Source: Doris montereyensis
Lineage: Eukaryota > Mollusca > Gastropoda > Nudibranchia > Dorididae
DNA: 64,000 nucleotides
Reading direction: 5' to 3'
Assembly: GCA_037039925.1 (NCBI GenBank)
Contig: JAXRKP010000037.1
Coordinates: forward strand, 612,441-676,440
Positions within the stretch are counted from its first letter, which is position 1. Every line of letters begins with the position of its first letter. The notes under the pieces were generated by a model, which worked only from the letters and a program-made list of their open reading frames with translations, was not told where the DNA came from and did not search any database. A program made the position numbers and the translations under genes. Of the stretch, positions 24,105 to 33,724 are shown piece by piece.

Positions 24105-26220
24105 AACCTCTCTTTGTCTGTTTATAAATCTGTTTACTCAACTGTGTCTGTCTGTCAATATGTCTCCTTGTCTTTCTCTCTGTCTGTCTGTCTCAATGAA
24201 TTGTGATTGATATTTAGTGCTTAATGAGAATGTTCAATTTACTTCTTTTGTTAATTTTAATTTGATTCTTCTTTTATCTTGTTCTCATTGCTTACGTAAT
24301 GTATTTCTTTTGCTTCTTGTGACTTATTTTTATTTGACTCAACTGCATTCCTTTCACAGGACGTCAATGAGGAAGAAATGATCAGACTGAGAGAAATATT
24401 AGGCCCACATTTATTCAGTGATAATGCTTTAAGACAAGATGTGAGTCATAAGTGACAATCTGCATGTCTTCATGATATCTTAAATGTTTATATGTATGTT
24501 TTTTAGGTGCACTGATTTGTTACCGTGAAATCGTCATTTGTCTGGAATTAAATGAAAAAGACAAAAAAGGAGGAGGCATGTACAGTAGTTACTGCCTAAA
24601 TGCCCGCCGCCATGATGCCTGTTTCTCCTGAATGTCTGCAATCTCAGTGAAACCGATTTTTTACTATATAATTATAATGTATATGCCTCTCTAAATGTGC
24701 ATTTTCCCCCTCGGCTACTGCAGGCATAATCGCCTCCCAATTGTCATAAAAATACGTCCGTGATTGGTTAAAAATTCTTTTAGTTTTTTCTATTATATAC
24801 ATGTAACCCCATTGCTAATATGACTAATTTATGCCCGTCAACAATTTGCCATGCATTGTAACCACCCTACATATACATGTCCAATAGAATGTAAGAAAAG
24901 ATGATCAATTTCTTCTTCTTAACTCCACCCACTGTACTGTACAGTATTTGTCCCATTGGATCACTGGTTTGTCACCAGGCAATTAGAGTTGAACAGTCCT
25001 CCAGACTCCACCCTTGGCTCTTCCCTTGATGTCATAAGTCGCACAAAATTACCTGGCGTTTTTAATTGATTGGGCATGCATTGCATGTGAACAAATTTAT
25101 TGCTCTCCCGTCCCCTGTCTGGCATTGGCCGTATCAATTGTCTTCATGATGAGCAATAGTCAACCCGCCCGCATGTTTATCACTTAAATGTTGAAGAACT
25201 TAATGGTGTCCAAGTGTCCCTATTTCTCGCATTCAATTTTTCGTAAAACCTAGTATTCTTCTCAAGCAAACGACCTGGTTAGGAATCTTTATCCATGTCT
25301 GTCCATTGATCCATGTTTTTGTCCTGGACCGGTTTTTCCCCATAAATGTCCGTCTGGCCTAAATGCCCGTTTCGCAAAGGCCCGTTTTCTCTGCTTCCCA
25401 AGCATCAGGCATTTAGGTGGTAACTACTGTATACATATTTGATGTATTAAAGCTATGAGGTTGGATATTTTGCTGTGGTAATATAAAAAAGAAAGACAGT
25501 AGTCCATAATGAAGAGAAAACATGTATGTTATTTGAGTGTTTATCTATTGATTGCCACTATTATTTGTCTGAATTTGATTGTTATAAAAAAATATCATGT
25601 GTTTAAATGAATAAGAAAGAGAAATTGAAATTTGATATTGCTTGCTAGAGAGAAAAGATGGAGATAAAAAAGTAACAAACCCCCCCTAACTTTTATACAT
25701 TTTAGTCTTACATTGGACATTATTAGGTTATGAGTCTTTCTCAAATCTTGCCTACTTGTTTTTTCAGATTCGCTGTAGATAATGTTAAAAATTTAAATAA
25801 TGAGTTCTTTCTCTCTTTATTAGTTGTAGCATTTTTGTGTCATTACAGAACAGTTTAGCAGTTTTTTTTGAGCATGCACTGTATTTCATTTGAAATTTGA
25901 CTGGAAATGATAAAGGACAAGTTGTTTAAATTATTGTTTGTTTTTTGTTTTGTTGTTTTTGGTCATCATTGTATACTTTGTCTATTTCCTTCATTTTTAT
26001 TTGTTTGTTATCTTGTTTCCCCTTTCCCGAAACAGATTCAGGCTGCTATACTCAAGAACTGGGATTTTTCAAGACTTTGACAGATCGTGGTGTGACCCTT
26101 GATGACATCAGAGTCTCTGTCCGCAGATTCATGAAAGCAGCTGAAAAGAGAGAAGACAAAGTAACCAACAAAAGGGGTCTGTGCCCCCGCATAACTCGTG
26201 AAAATCATAAGATTAGTTGA
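16485..26220 (+). CDS. SET-domain protein (KMT5A/SET8-type) with acidic SIM-rich region; gene span
   Basis: Spliced gene of at least five exons: 17296-17565, 18665-18894, 20578-22240, 24360-24440 and 26036-26160 or 26220, plus tentative first and last exons. The SET domain (known function: S-adenosylmethionine-dependent lysine methylation, chromatin) is most like the KMT5A/SET8 group, where one compact SET domain stands without pre-SET cysteines. It is followed by 500 or so residues rich in Ser, Asp, Glu and Pro with four hydrophobic-acidic motifs resembling SUMO-interacting motifs, then a predicted helical tail. Junction phases are all 0 from exon 17565 onward. Frame breaks inside exons (18760, 26069 and several in 20.6-22.1 kb) keep the protein recognisable on both sides. 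The clear ones are single missing bases in homopolymers. Family by motif: good. Exact orthology: unknown. Confidence 0.75.
17296..17565 (+). CDS. SET gene exon: N-terminal half of SET domain
   Basis: The frame reads LTRLEKLTKGLSSDPNKYK, then SVCEVEGKGRSLFLLKGVIK, FVLEYEGDLIS, EAERREAAYAV and GCYILFFKFQ, and ends at the donor CAG|GTTTTC. GKGRS.F....I....FV.EY.GDLI is the cofactor-binding N-SET pattern, and the GCY.(F/Y).F strand matches SET8. The acceptor AACAG at 17295 is followed by TGA in the working frame. Either the run of five A just after it lacks a base, or the acceptor is the AG at 17302-17303, so the exact start is open. Confidence 0.85.
17790..17895. repeat. Short minisatellite, unit about 23 bp
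   Basis: CCTTTCCATTGACA..ATCAAT recurs four to five times, degrading rightward. It lies inside the SET gene intron. Confidence 0.8.
18665..18894 (+). CDS. SET gene exon: C-terminal half of SET domain
   Basis: Acceptor TTTTTCAACAG, then RRKVAIDATRHFSSYARYLN, HSRQPNIKFHTP, a one-base frame break, and IVDLDSKNVPRIGAYALKD, IHEGDEIVFDYGVRDSDI and SWLKNTK to the donor AAG|GTTTGT. It contains the two SET hallmarks: R.LNHS (cofactor pocket) and FDYG (catalytic Tyr region). The break lies at CCC 18758-18760; one more C restores HTPL-IVDL. Phase 0 on both sides. Without the missing base the protein would end within the SET domain and be inactive. Confidence 0.88.
18900..20577. other. Intron of the SET gene
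   Basis: No coding signal. About 20035-20160 resembles 30940-31065 (AAATTCAAAC.TGT, TGAGAAAAATG, ACATGTTCA). Confidence 0.5.
20578..22240 (+). CDS. SET gene long exon(s): Ser/acidic region with candidate SUMO-interacting motifs
   Basis: Acceptor TTTGATTTCACAG, then ISHMTELSSNQSDSESSEDE and SVSDYSRKL. After this the frame is broken several times, yet each piece keeps the same composition: SLLTGDYALRFTPKPSRQ (20783), SGSESQTESEDVLPSN (about 20940), LPVVRDKNGPSDECDE (21425), EDEDLVFIDSPAPSK (21598), DFDHVPVISLSSDDLDKP (21671), SSSPEIVIETTQ (21965-22005) and FQEIIIEDDSGTG (22061). The last frame is open from before 22046 to the donor TTG|GTAAGT at 22240, phase 0. It may be a single exon with sequencing indels or contain small introns (for example an acceptor at about 21175). 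No catalytic domain was recognised here; it is probably disordered. Confidence 0.65.
22318..22612 (+). mobile_element. SINE family A, full copy
   Basis: tRNA-like head with A box TGGTCGAGCGGTTAGG and B box AGTTTGAATCCC, resembling a class II (Leu/Ser-type) tRNA. The body contains GGGTACAAGCACTAGCTTGG and CCAGGAGGTGATTA and ends GGAACTTTACTTAACTTT. Best-preserved copy of the family here; it sits in a SET gene intron. Confidence 0.9.
22683..22897 (-). mobile_element. SINE family C, tRNA-derived
   Basis: On the - strand the head reads ATAGCTCAGTCGGTAGAGCG with an anticodon stem CCTGG/CCAGG and a B box close to GATTCCC. This is a tRNA-like fold, but the T arm is degenerate. A 3' body of about 140 bp follows. 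A second partial copy lies at about 54700-54785. Confidence 0.7.
22921..23196 (-). mobile_element. SINE family B
   Basis: Reverse-complement copy of the family seen at 33035. It has the block GGGACCTCC...ATCTCCAATGGGACTAGGT and the tRNA-like head near 23140-23196. Confidence 0.8.
23200..24060. other. Intronic sequence, no feature seen
   Basis: It contains a poly-G run near 23488. No coding motif. Confidence 0.4.
24066..24103. repeat. (AC)n microsatellite
   Basis: About 19 AC units, followed by CTGTCTGT-rich sequence to 24190. Confidence 0.95.
24360..24440 (+). CDS. SET gene exon (27 codons)
   Basis: Acceptor TTCCTTTCACAG, then DVNEEEMIRLREIL and GPHLFSDNALRQD, donor GAT|GTGAGT. It is exactly 27 codons, phase 0 to phase 0, matching both neighbours (22240 and 26036). 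Acidic then amphipathic; no known domain. Confidence 0.75.
24583..25429. mobile_element. Non-autonomous TIR element, about 850 bp, TA target duplication
   Basis: Left end CAGTAGTTACTGCCTAAATG, right end the inverse complement of CAGTAGTTACCACCTAAATG. The last CTG is at 25429 and TA sits on both flanks (24581-24582 and 25430-25431). No transposase ORF. The CAGT termini plus TA point to the Tc1/mariner/pogo superfamily. Inserted in a SET gene intron. Confidence 0.85.
25432..26035. other. Intron, no feature seen
   Basis: AT-rich with T-rich tracts toward the acceptor at 26035. Confidence 0.4.
26036..26160 (+). CDS. SET gene C-terminal exon
   Basis: Acceptor CCCGAAACAG, then IQAAILKNWDF, a one-base break at the T run 26065-26069, and FKTLTDRGVTLDDIRVSVRR followed by FMKAAEKREDK. 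It ends either at the donor AAA|GTAACC (phase 0) or at the in-frame TGA at 26218-26220 after 20 more codons. With the missing T restored, 26036-26160 is 42 codons. Predicted helical; with the previous exon it forms a 65-residue tail of no recognised family. Confidence 0.72.
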
Positions 26221-26654
26221 TATTGTTTTGTATGTTTGAGCGCCACTCTTGAGGAAATAGGAATTAAAACAATAGGTCTCAACAGTTTTTCATGCCATTA
26301 GTTAAAGAGCAGCTATCTGAAACATGGCAACTTTCATTAGCTAATCATCATACTCTTTTTATTTAAATCATATGATGGCAAATGATGGCAATGCATTTGT
26401 CACATTACCTTGTTTTTTAACTATGCAAGGGGAAATTATAGTCGTCAGCTGCCATTACATACAATTTGTAAGGGACACTCAAAAGCAGCTTATTCTGTGG
26501 AAAACAATCATGAATTTGTCACGGATATTACGTTTATTACAAATATTTTCTCTTGTCTTGTTTAGTGAATTAATGTTTCACAAGAATGAATTGAACCACT
26601 TCAGTAAATCATTCCTGATATTTACAACTCCAACGCCTTTAGGTGTTTGCTGCT

Positions 26655-26870
26655 ATTACTATTACGAATAGATTTTTCATCTCCATGACATGTCACACTG
26701 CCTCTTTTGTGGAGTTGGCGGAAGCTGCTGGTAGGCCCTACTTCTTTTCTTTCGCTCTTTCACCTATCTCTAGTCTTGCTGTTGCCTCTTCATTTACCCT
26801 GAGACTGCGCATTTGGTGGACAGGGTAAATTTCAATGAAACAAAGCCACTTTGTGGCTTGGCCGTTGTGT
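26655..26870 (-). repeat. Dispersed repeat D
   Basis: Similar to 28832-29010, with shared CTGCTGGTAGG, CTCTTCATTTACC/CTCTTAATACACC, TGGACAGGGTAAATTTCAAT and GAAACAAA. The minus orientation is inferred from the CTTCTTCTTC end of the other copy, read as a GAA tail. Confidence 0.65.
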
Positions 26871-27488
26871 CTTCCAAACTTTTAGAAATCCTGATGATTA
26901 GTCTGGGATGTGCTAGTGTAATTACGCCCTTTTGCTTGCAGGAACTCAATAAGAGCAGCTGTTGTACAGTGCCTGTCAGTAAATATGCATAGCTGCCAAC
27001 CAGTTTGTAAAAAAACGTGTTAAGTATGTTTTTTTCGGCTTTTTGTAAGTGCATTTACCTTGAAAAGTACGTATTTGAGGGTTAACTGTACTTTCTTTAC
27101 TAAACCCAAGTTAATGGCAGAGATTGGGGTGATACCATTCTTATTCACAAAAAATATTGTGACATTTCACCAGAAAGGCCAGCAATTTTTTATTATTTGC
27201 CTTATAGAGGTTAATTCAAGTTAAATTGTCATTGTTCTCTGGAATATTACAGTCCACAGTATTGGTGCTAGTTAGAATAAGTTTGCGCAGTCAGAGTCTG
27301 TGTTGGTTTTCAGTTTCAGCTGGTATGAATATGTGATGAGGCTGACAGAAAGGATGTAGCAGAATGTCAAACACTCTTATTGTTTGTGTTGAGTTTCGAT
27401 CTAGCTCAGGATTATATGGGCCGTTCACTTTCCAACTTGAGTTAGGAGATTGGTGGCGTAGCCTGTGATAGAATCACAAAGTCCAAAT
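26871..27488. other. No gene seen
   Basis: Unassigned AT-rich sequence. Confidence 0.4.
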
Positions 27489-27496
27489 GTCATGAT

Positions 27497-27779
27497 CAAT
27501 GTTCCCTCTTAGCTGTGCGACTGTGTGTGCACACACCAGGGAGAAAAGGTGTTCAAAGTTTAGAAATGTCTGTGCACACCAGGGAGAAAAGGTGTGCACA
27601 GGTTAAAAATGTCTGCGCACACCAAGGAGAAAAAGTATGCAGTTTAGATATGTCTACACATGCCAATAAAAAAACTTTTCTTGTCTAATGTTCATTCACA
27701 ACTGGTATGTTTTTGTCAAACTTTGCACAGCAGCAAAAAATGTGTGTACACATACTAGAAAGAATTAGAGGGAACACTG
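27497..27779. mobile_element. Small TIR element with internal tandem repeats (hAT-like)
   Basis: The ends CAATGTTCCCTCTTAGCT and the inverse complement of CAGTGTTCCCTCTAATTC form a TIR. Flanking octamers GTCATGAT and GTCTCCAT agree at 5 of 8 bases, as an eroded 8-bp target duplication of a hAT element would. Inside, three to four copies of a roughly 47-bp unit (GTGCACACCAGGGAGAAAAG) lie in tandem. Confidence 0.65.
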
Positions 27780-28131
27780 GTCTCCATGTGATGTTTTTCT
27801 GGCTTTGGGGCATAGAATTGTTTGTGTTGGAATCTCTGTCACCATTTCATCAATGCTTACGTTTTCATAGGGGTAGAAACAGGCTTGAAACTGTGTGCTG
27901 AGCACTTGGCTTGAAATCATTCCTGCTAAACATCTAACCATAGCAGGGGGTGGGTTTGGATGACGTTGTTGACCAATAGTCACTGATCCTAAATGCAAAC
28001 TAATGAAAATGTCTTCCCAAAGATATCTACGGTGCATTGATAATCAGCAAAAAATGCATCAAAGCTTAATGATGATATGTCTTTGATTGGTATTGAGAAC
28101 GTTAATATAGTGATATAGTGTCAAATAAATA

Positions 28132-28558
28132 CAGTGAGCACCACTTATAACAGCACTGGTTATAAAAGGCTGTCGCTATCCCCCCCCTTTTCTCTCTCTT
28201 TGGCTCTATTAAAATAAACCTCTTACAAACAGGGGCTGGGAAGGGGGAAACCGCCTATCACAAGACAAGACTCTCTCAACAGAGAAGCATAAAGGTGTGT
28301 TTACTGGAGAAATATGCCTAACAATTCCTAACATTAAAAACAACACTGACTTAATTGAGACCCAATGCAGGTGTTTGAAGTGCATCTAGATAGGCTGGCC
28401 TGCCATTGGCTAGTATTGTATGATGAGCGAGTATATTGCTTGAAGCCATGTACATGTGACTTTAGAGTTGTTTCCCTTGCAAACCGCTTATAACCCGAAT
28501 CATTTATAACAGGACTGTAGCGTCTCCCCGTCGATCCTGTTATGACCGGTTTCCATTG
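28132..28558. mobile_element. Non-autonomous TIR element, about 430 bp, TA target duplication
   Basis: Left end CAGTGAGCACCACTTATAAC, right end the inverse complement of CAATGGAAACCGGTCATAAC, flanked by TA on both sides. Subterminal TTATAACAG motifs recur near both ends. Pogo/Tigger-like by termini. Confidence 0.75.
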
Positions 28559-28831
28559 TAGCAGTTTGCCTTGTCACCAAATTACCTAGAAAATTATACT
28601 TTACATAACAACTGTATCTTGTCATTCGCTCCAATAGTCCCCTCTTGGCTTCTCATGTTGCTGAGTCTTCGTGACTTCCTCTTCATGCCAAGATGTACCG
28701 CTGATTTGCCTCAAACTCTTGGCTTGCTGCTGCTGCTGATAGTCTTGTGGCTACCACATTTTACCTGACCTTTGATGGCTGTCCATGAGCATTGTTTCTC
28801 CTACAATGTTTTATTTGAGCGAAGTGGCAGA

Positions 28832-29010
28832 GATTACATTTTGTTTCTTCTTCTTCTGTGGGCGGTTAACGGGTCTGCTGGTAGGTTCTTTTTCTTCTTT
28901 CCTTTCACTTTCGCCCCATCGCTTATCTTTCTTCTTGCTATTTCCTCTTAATACACCTTGAGTACATCACGTATGATGGACAAGGTAAATTTCAATGAAA
29001 CAAACAAATC
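28832..29010 (-). repeat. Dispersed repeat D
   Basis: Second good copy of the repeat at 26655. It ends at CTTCTTCTTCT (28848), suggesting a (GAA)n retroposon tail on the - strand. Confidence 0.65.
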
Positions 29011-30069
29011 CTCTTATTCTTTTTTTTCTCCTTCATTTACAAATCTTCTCTTGTTCGTATCTTCTTTTTCCCAGCTTTTGGATTCTATATCATAGACTAA
29101 TGGCTTGCCTACTGGAGAAGTTTTCACATGTTTCCTATGGCACTACTAGATGATGGAGACATAGGTAGCAGGCTACCCATTTTCTTGAAGTTTTTTTATT
29201 CATTTCATTGGTGTCTTTGGTAACCGTCGTGTAGATTTAGGTTTACCCATGGGTCTATAAGAAAAGGGTTTAGCCTGGCTTAAACTAGTTTCCCCATCTG
29301 CTCAAAATGGCTGAGTGTGTAAGGCCTAACAATAAAAGAGAAGTCCTGTGTGTGTTTTAATTTTTATTCAGTTGATTCTGAAGAAGTTTTGCTAGTTTGA
29401 AGAGCTTTCTTGGCAAAATTTTCAAACCCTACCTAACCGTAATTTCAAGACCACAGCATATCATGGAAGATGGGAACTAGTTAACATATAACATCTGTGG
29501 GTGAAAGTCTGCTGGTCATTTCGGCCATCAGTTTGTGTCTTACTGGCCAAATGCATTGGCGAATTGCCAGCCTCTGGTCTCTCCTCCCCCACCTTGTACC
29601 TGAACTGTCCACTATAATTTGTGCTTTTACTCCATTTTTGCCCAGTCTTAAATTATTACTCCTAAATTGTCTCCCTTGATTTTATCTTTTTTCTTGCTGG
29701 TTAGATGGTTGACTCACGGGCCGAATAAAATTTGGGAGTTGGTCTTCAGGCTGAATGAAGGCTGCTCATTTTTACCAAAGATAGTTTTCAAATTTTTCTT
29801 TCTTTCTAAGATTTGTAACGACCCCTTGACCTAGGTGATGCTGGCCTAGTGCTCAGCCTCGACAGTAACAGAGCCAGTTGAGAGTGCAGTGAAATATTAT
29901 GTAGTGGGGGGGGGTGCCACCTGGGGTGAGTTTGGGACCAAAAGGTTGTTTTTCTGTTCTTTGCATATTCGGGTAGAACGATCATTTATCTACGAATTTA
30001 TGGAAGAAAAATGTCCATATATAATTTATTTTTTACAAAATATTTGGCAGGCAAGGGTAGGTAAAAACA
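29011..30069. other. No gene seen
   Basis: T-rich sequence with no domain-bearing ORF. Confidence 0.4.
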
Positions 30070-30925
30070 TTCAAAATTTTGACGTAAATTACCCTAACAG
30101 TGACTGAGAAGATGGCAGTAAAAACCTGAATATATTGCGGCTTATCGCAAATGTGGCATCACCGAAGTCACCTGGCTTCTGCTGACACCGCTAGTCGCTT
30201 GCCCATCGCTGCATGATGTTTGAGGCGTTACGCGTCAGTGTGTATGTAAACACGCGCACAAGCATAGGATATAAAGGAAAAAACAAAACACTGGTCATTT
30301 TGACGTCTGTTTTCACAACAGTGCACATCTAAACCTAGATCTATAATCCTCTTTACATTAGTAACAATGCCAGAGACTGTCGAAAGAGTAAGGGGGCTGC
30401 TACAATAAGGAAATCCATCTGAAGCGTTTATTTTGTGTTTTTCTTTTTCTTTTTTATTTGCATTTTTCTTGAAATGTAGTTTTTTCACACTAAAATTCTA
30501 TCTTCTCCCCATTTACCGAACGATTTGTATTATATTTGGCACACAGTTTCCTCTTGTCAATGTTAATAGAATGATGTTTTAAAAAAAATATATTGATAAC
30601 TTTTTGAGAAGTAGTTTTTTGGGTAATAAAAATGCCATTCTTGTATATTCAAGATATATAGTATTTTCAAAAATTCATAAAAAAAGACCTATCCAAAATA
30701 TATAAAAAACCTGACATCGATCTTTAGGTATTGAATGGAAAAGTTGATCTGCACAAGTTTTGAGTGATTTTATTCATAACTAAGGGAGGAGATTTTGAAA
30801 ATTAGGTCGAAATCCAAGACGGTGACCACAACTCAAAAGCAAAAACAAATCACTTCAGCCCCCCCCCCCATAATATCCTGTGAATAATGAAAGTGATTTT
30901 CAAATATGGTTATGATATGGTGCTA
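30070..30925. repeat. About 0.9-kb direct repeat, right copy
   Basis: Same orientation as 16200-17185. It keeps the ATG at 30367 and the MPETVER frame, but the sequence after the GTAAGG is GGGCTGC. No SET exons follow it in the 33 kb to its right. Confidence 0.85.
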
Positions 30926-30939
30926 ACCTACAGTCATTT

Positions 30940-31065
30940 AAGCATGAACAAAAACAAATTCAAACATGTAGGTTCTTAGTTTTCAATTTTCTACAGGCAT
31001 GAGAAAAATGCGGAACGTCTTCTTAAGTCAAGTTAAGTTGACATGTTCATGTAATCACTGAAAAT
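30940..31065. repeat. Short match to a SET gene intron
   Basis: Resembles 20035-20160 in the same orientation, placed right after the 0.9-kb repeat. This is consistent with a partial duplication of the SET locus that lost the exons in between. Confidence 0.5.
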
Positions 31066-31827
31066 ATTTATGCATTTACAATTTAGTGTGTTTGTACGAA
31101 TTGTGTTAATTATCATTATGATCAAAAGGCAGCACAGTTGTAACAATAATTTTTGCCAGCAGCATACATCATTCTTAATTTCATGTACCATATGTATATT
31201 TTTATTCTCTATTTGTATAAAAGATACATTCGTTTGTAAACACATATTGTCTATGTAATGTGTGAACTTGTATCAGTCATCATTCTTTTCATTGTCCAAT
31301 ACCATAGTTATCGGTTTTTTTAAATATTTAGATCAGACAAAGACTAAAATATTGATTGTATATATTTCTCTTCAACATTGTTATGAAGTTTATAATGTGT
31401 GTTTGTGAGTGGGAATGTTAGTATCTTTAGTTTTATTGATATTTTTTATATGCATTTTTTCTCCTTTGAATCATTTTGAAAGTTGTAGCTTCTTATTAAT
31501 CTTTACATTTTACAATCTACGTTCTCTTCTTTTAAGTTGTTCATAAAGATGTTCTTTTAAATTTAATCAACGCAAAATACTGTGTGAATGCATTCACTAT
31601 CTCTATAGTCTATAATTTATAACTTTAATCAGATGATGATAGTATGAGTTAACCTTGTATTTTTTTGTGGTCTTTTCTGTCTTGTACTTGTAGTAGAGTT
31701 TTATATTGTGTTTGTCTCAGCATGAGCTGCCCTGTGATTTTATAGCGATTTAAATTTTATAATCAACTCTTTATCATTAATGATTTGCATCCGTTTTGGT
31801 TGATTGCCTTTCTTTCTGTTTTCACAG

Positions 31828-31881
31828 GAATGTGTGGGCAAGAGTGTTATGTATGTTGTGTTTTGGACAAAATTCCAATAA
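31828..31881 (+). CDS. Candidate last exon of the SET gene
   Basis: Strong acceptor TTCTTTCTGTTTTCACAG at 31827, then 17 codons (ECVGKSVMYVVFWTKFQ) and TAA, phase 0, which would fit the donor at 26160. The intron would be 5.7 kb and contain the second 0.9-kb repeat. The frame is short, so this is speculative. Confidence 0.3.
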   Translation, partial: ECVGKSVMYVVFWTKFQ

Positions 31882-32092
31882 CGAAGACATTAATGATTTC
31901 ACATTTGAAATTTTTTACAGAATGACTGATATCACTGTATGACATAATCAATTTGAAGAGTTTTGTAATTTGAAGCATGATTTACTTCTTAATGTTGCAA
32001 AAAGTAGTTTTGTATAATTCTGATTTTATACTGACTATGTTAAGATATGCCTGAAATATTTTATATAGTCTGAGTGAATGATCTGAACGTTT

Positions 32093-32098
32093 AATAAA
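32093..32098 (+). promoter_or_regulatory. Possible polyadenylation signal AATAAA
   Basis: The hexamer lies about 210 bp after the stop of the candidate last exon. Such hexamers are frequent in AT-rich DNA. Confidence 0.25.
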
Positions 32099-32372
32099 TT
32101 GAATTTGATAATGAGACACATTGTAAGATGTTTTCATTGTCATTGAGTTCTTGAATGTCAGCTTAACGTGGGAGAAAATGATATGGAATAATGTAAAGAA
32201 AAATCAAATTAAAGAGCATTATAATACATTCATTGGTTTGATTGAGTGTTGTACTCTTACTCTTACTCTAAGGAAAGGTATATCATCACTCTGCTTTCCT
32301 CACTGGACTCAAGTGTGAATGGGTAACCAAGTATAGGTAGAGAAATATAACATTAACAATTGACAGTAAATA

Positions 32373-33010
32373 AAACAGACATCAGAGTAGACTGTTATTA
32401 GAATAGGTGAGTAAACAAAACAGACATCAGAGTAGACTGTTATTAGAATAGGTGAGTAATCAAAACAGACATCAGAGTAGACTGTTATTAGAATAGGTGA
32501 GTAAACAAAACAGACATCAGAGTAGACTGTTATTAGAATAGGTGTGTAAACAAAACAGACATCAGAGTAGACTGTTATTAGAATAGGTGTAAACAAAACA
32601 GACATCAGAGTAGACTGTTATTAGAATAGGTGTGTAAACAAAACAGACATCAGAGCAGATCGTTATTATAATTATAACAGGTGAGTAAAGAAAATCAGAG
32701 CAAACTGCTATTATAACAATCAGAGCAAACTGCTATTATAACAATAACAGTAACAGTAAACAAAATAGATACTAATACTAGAGCATACTGTTGTTATTAT
32801 AACAGTAAACAAAATAGATACTAGAGCATACTGTTGTTATTATAACAGTAAACAAAACAGACATCAGAGCAGACTATTATTATGACAGTAAATAAGACAG
32901 ACTATAATAACAGTAAACAAGACATACATCAGAGCAAACTGTTGTTACTACAGTAAACAAAACAGACATCAAAGCAAACTTATTATTACAATAAACAAAA
33001 CAGACATTAA
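32373..33010. repeat. 45-bp minisatellite, degrading rightward
   Basis: Seven near-identical units start at 32376, 32421, 32466, 32511, 32556, 32599 and 32644 (CAGACATCAGAGTAGACTG...). Then come irregular relatives with CAGACATCAGAGCA and GTTATTATAACAGTAAAC to about 33010. Because 45 is a multiple of three, the - strand shows an artefactual 15-residue protein repeat. Confidence 0.95.
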
Positions 33011-33034
33011 AGGAGATACTATGATTAGTAAATG

Positions 33035-33366
33035 GGGACCCTGTAGCCCAGAGGCAAGGTGGCAGCCCATCAACCCTAAGGTCATGGGTTCAAGCCCTGA
33101 CAGTTGATAAATCTGACAGTTGAAGTATGTTCTTGCATTTGAGTAAAATCTCACCCTCCATCCCACCGGTCCAGGCAGGTGGATCGATACCTGGTTTCAC
33201 CTGAGACGGACGATAAAAAGGAGGTCCTGCATGCAGCTCACAAGTCTGTGTAAGTTAAAGGTCCTTTGGCTGTTTTTAGGGCAGCCTGGGTAAATTTAAA
33301 AATCCTACCAAAATCCCAGAGATGATCTTAGTTGTGGATGTTGGTAAAAAAAATCAAATCAAATCA
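33035..33366 (+). mobile_element. SINE family B, full copy
   Basis: tRNA-like head (TAGCCCAGAGGCAAGGTGG and B box GGTTCAAGCCC), a body with ACGGACGATAAAAAGGAGGT and GATCTTAGTTGTGGATGT, and a 3' tail of AATCA units. This is the most complete copy in the window. Confidence 0.88.
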
Positions 33367-33711
33367 AACAGATTGGTAAATATTATTTACTTACTTACCT
33401 TAACTTCCTATTGTATGAAACTGTAGGTGTCATGGGAATTTAAGCTTCACGTTGAACACTATTTTAATGTTTCATGGCCAAATTATTACATCAATCTTAC
33501 CATTCTTGTGTAAGACAGATTTCCTGATTTGATTCCAAATACAAAATGATAGCTAAGAGATTGAATATATGACAAACCCGTCTGAGGTATAAATTAATCT
33601 TTTAAGCTTTTTTTACTACTTTTAGTGACAATCACTAGACTATTTAGACCATATAAAAAATTAAACACAACCCGCGTACATAAATACATCTGAATTCTTG
33701 TAAAGCAAATG
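33367..33711. other. No feature seen
   Basis: AT-rich spacer. Confidence 0.4.
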
Positions 33712-33724
33712 GAAGACAGAACTT

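Noticed and set aside
32309..32605. Protein with a 15-residue repeat (DVCFVYSPILITVYS)
   Set aside because: It is produced by the 45-bp minisatellite, whose period is a multiple of three. No splice or flanking coding support.
32700..33010. CRISPR-like array of short repeats
   Set aside because: Repeat spacing is irregular, the spacers are themselves related to the repeat, and the context is animal DNA; it is a decayed minisatellite.
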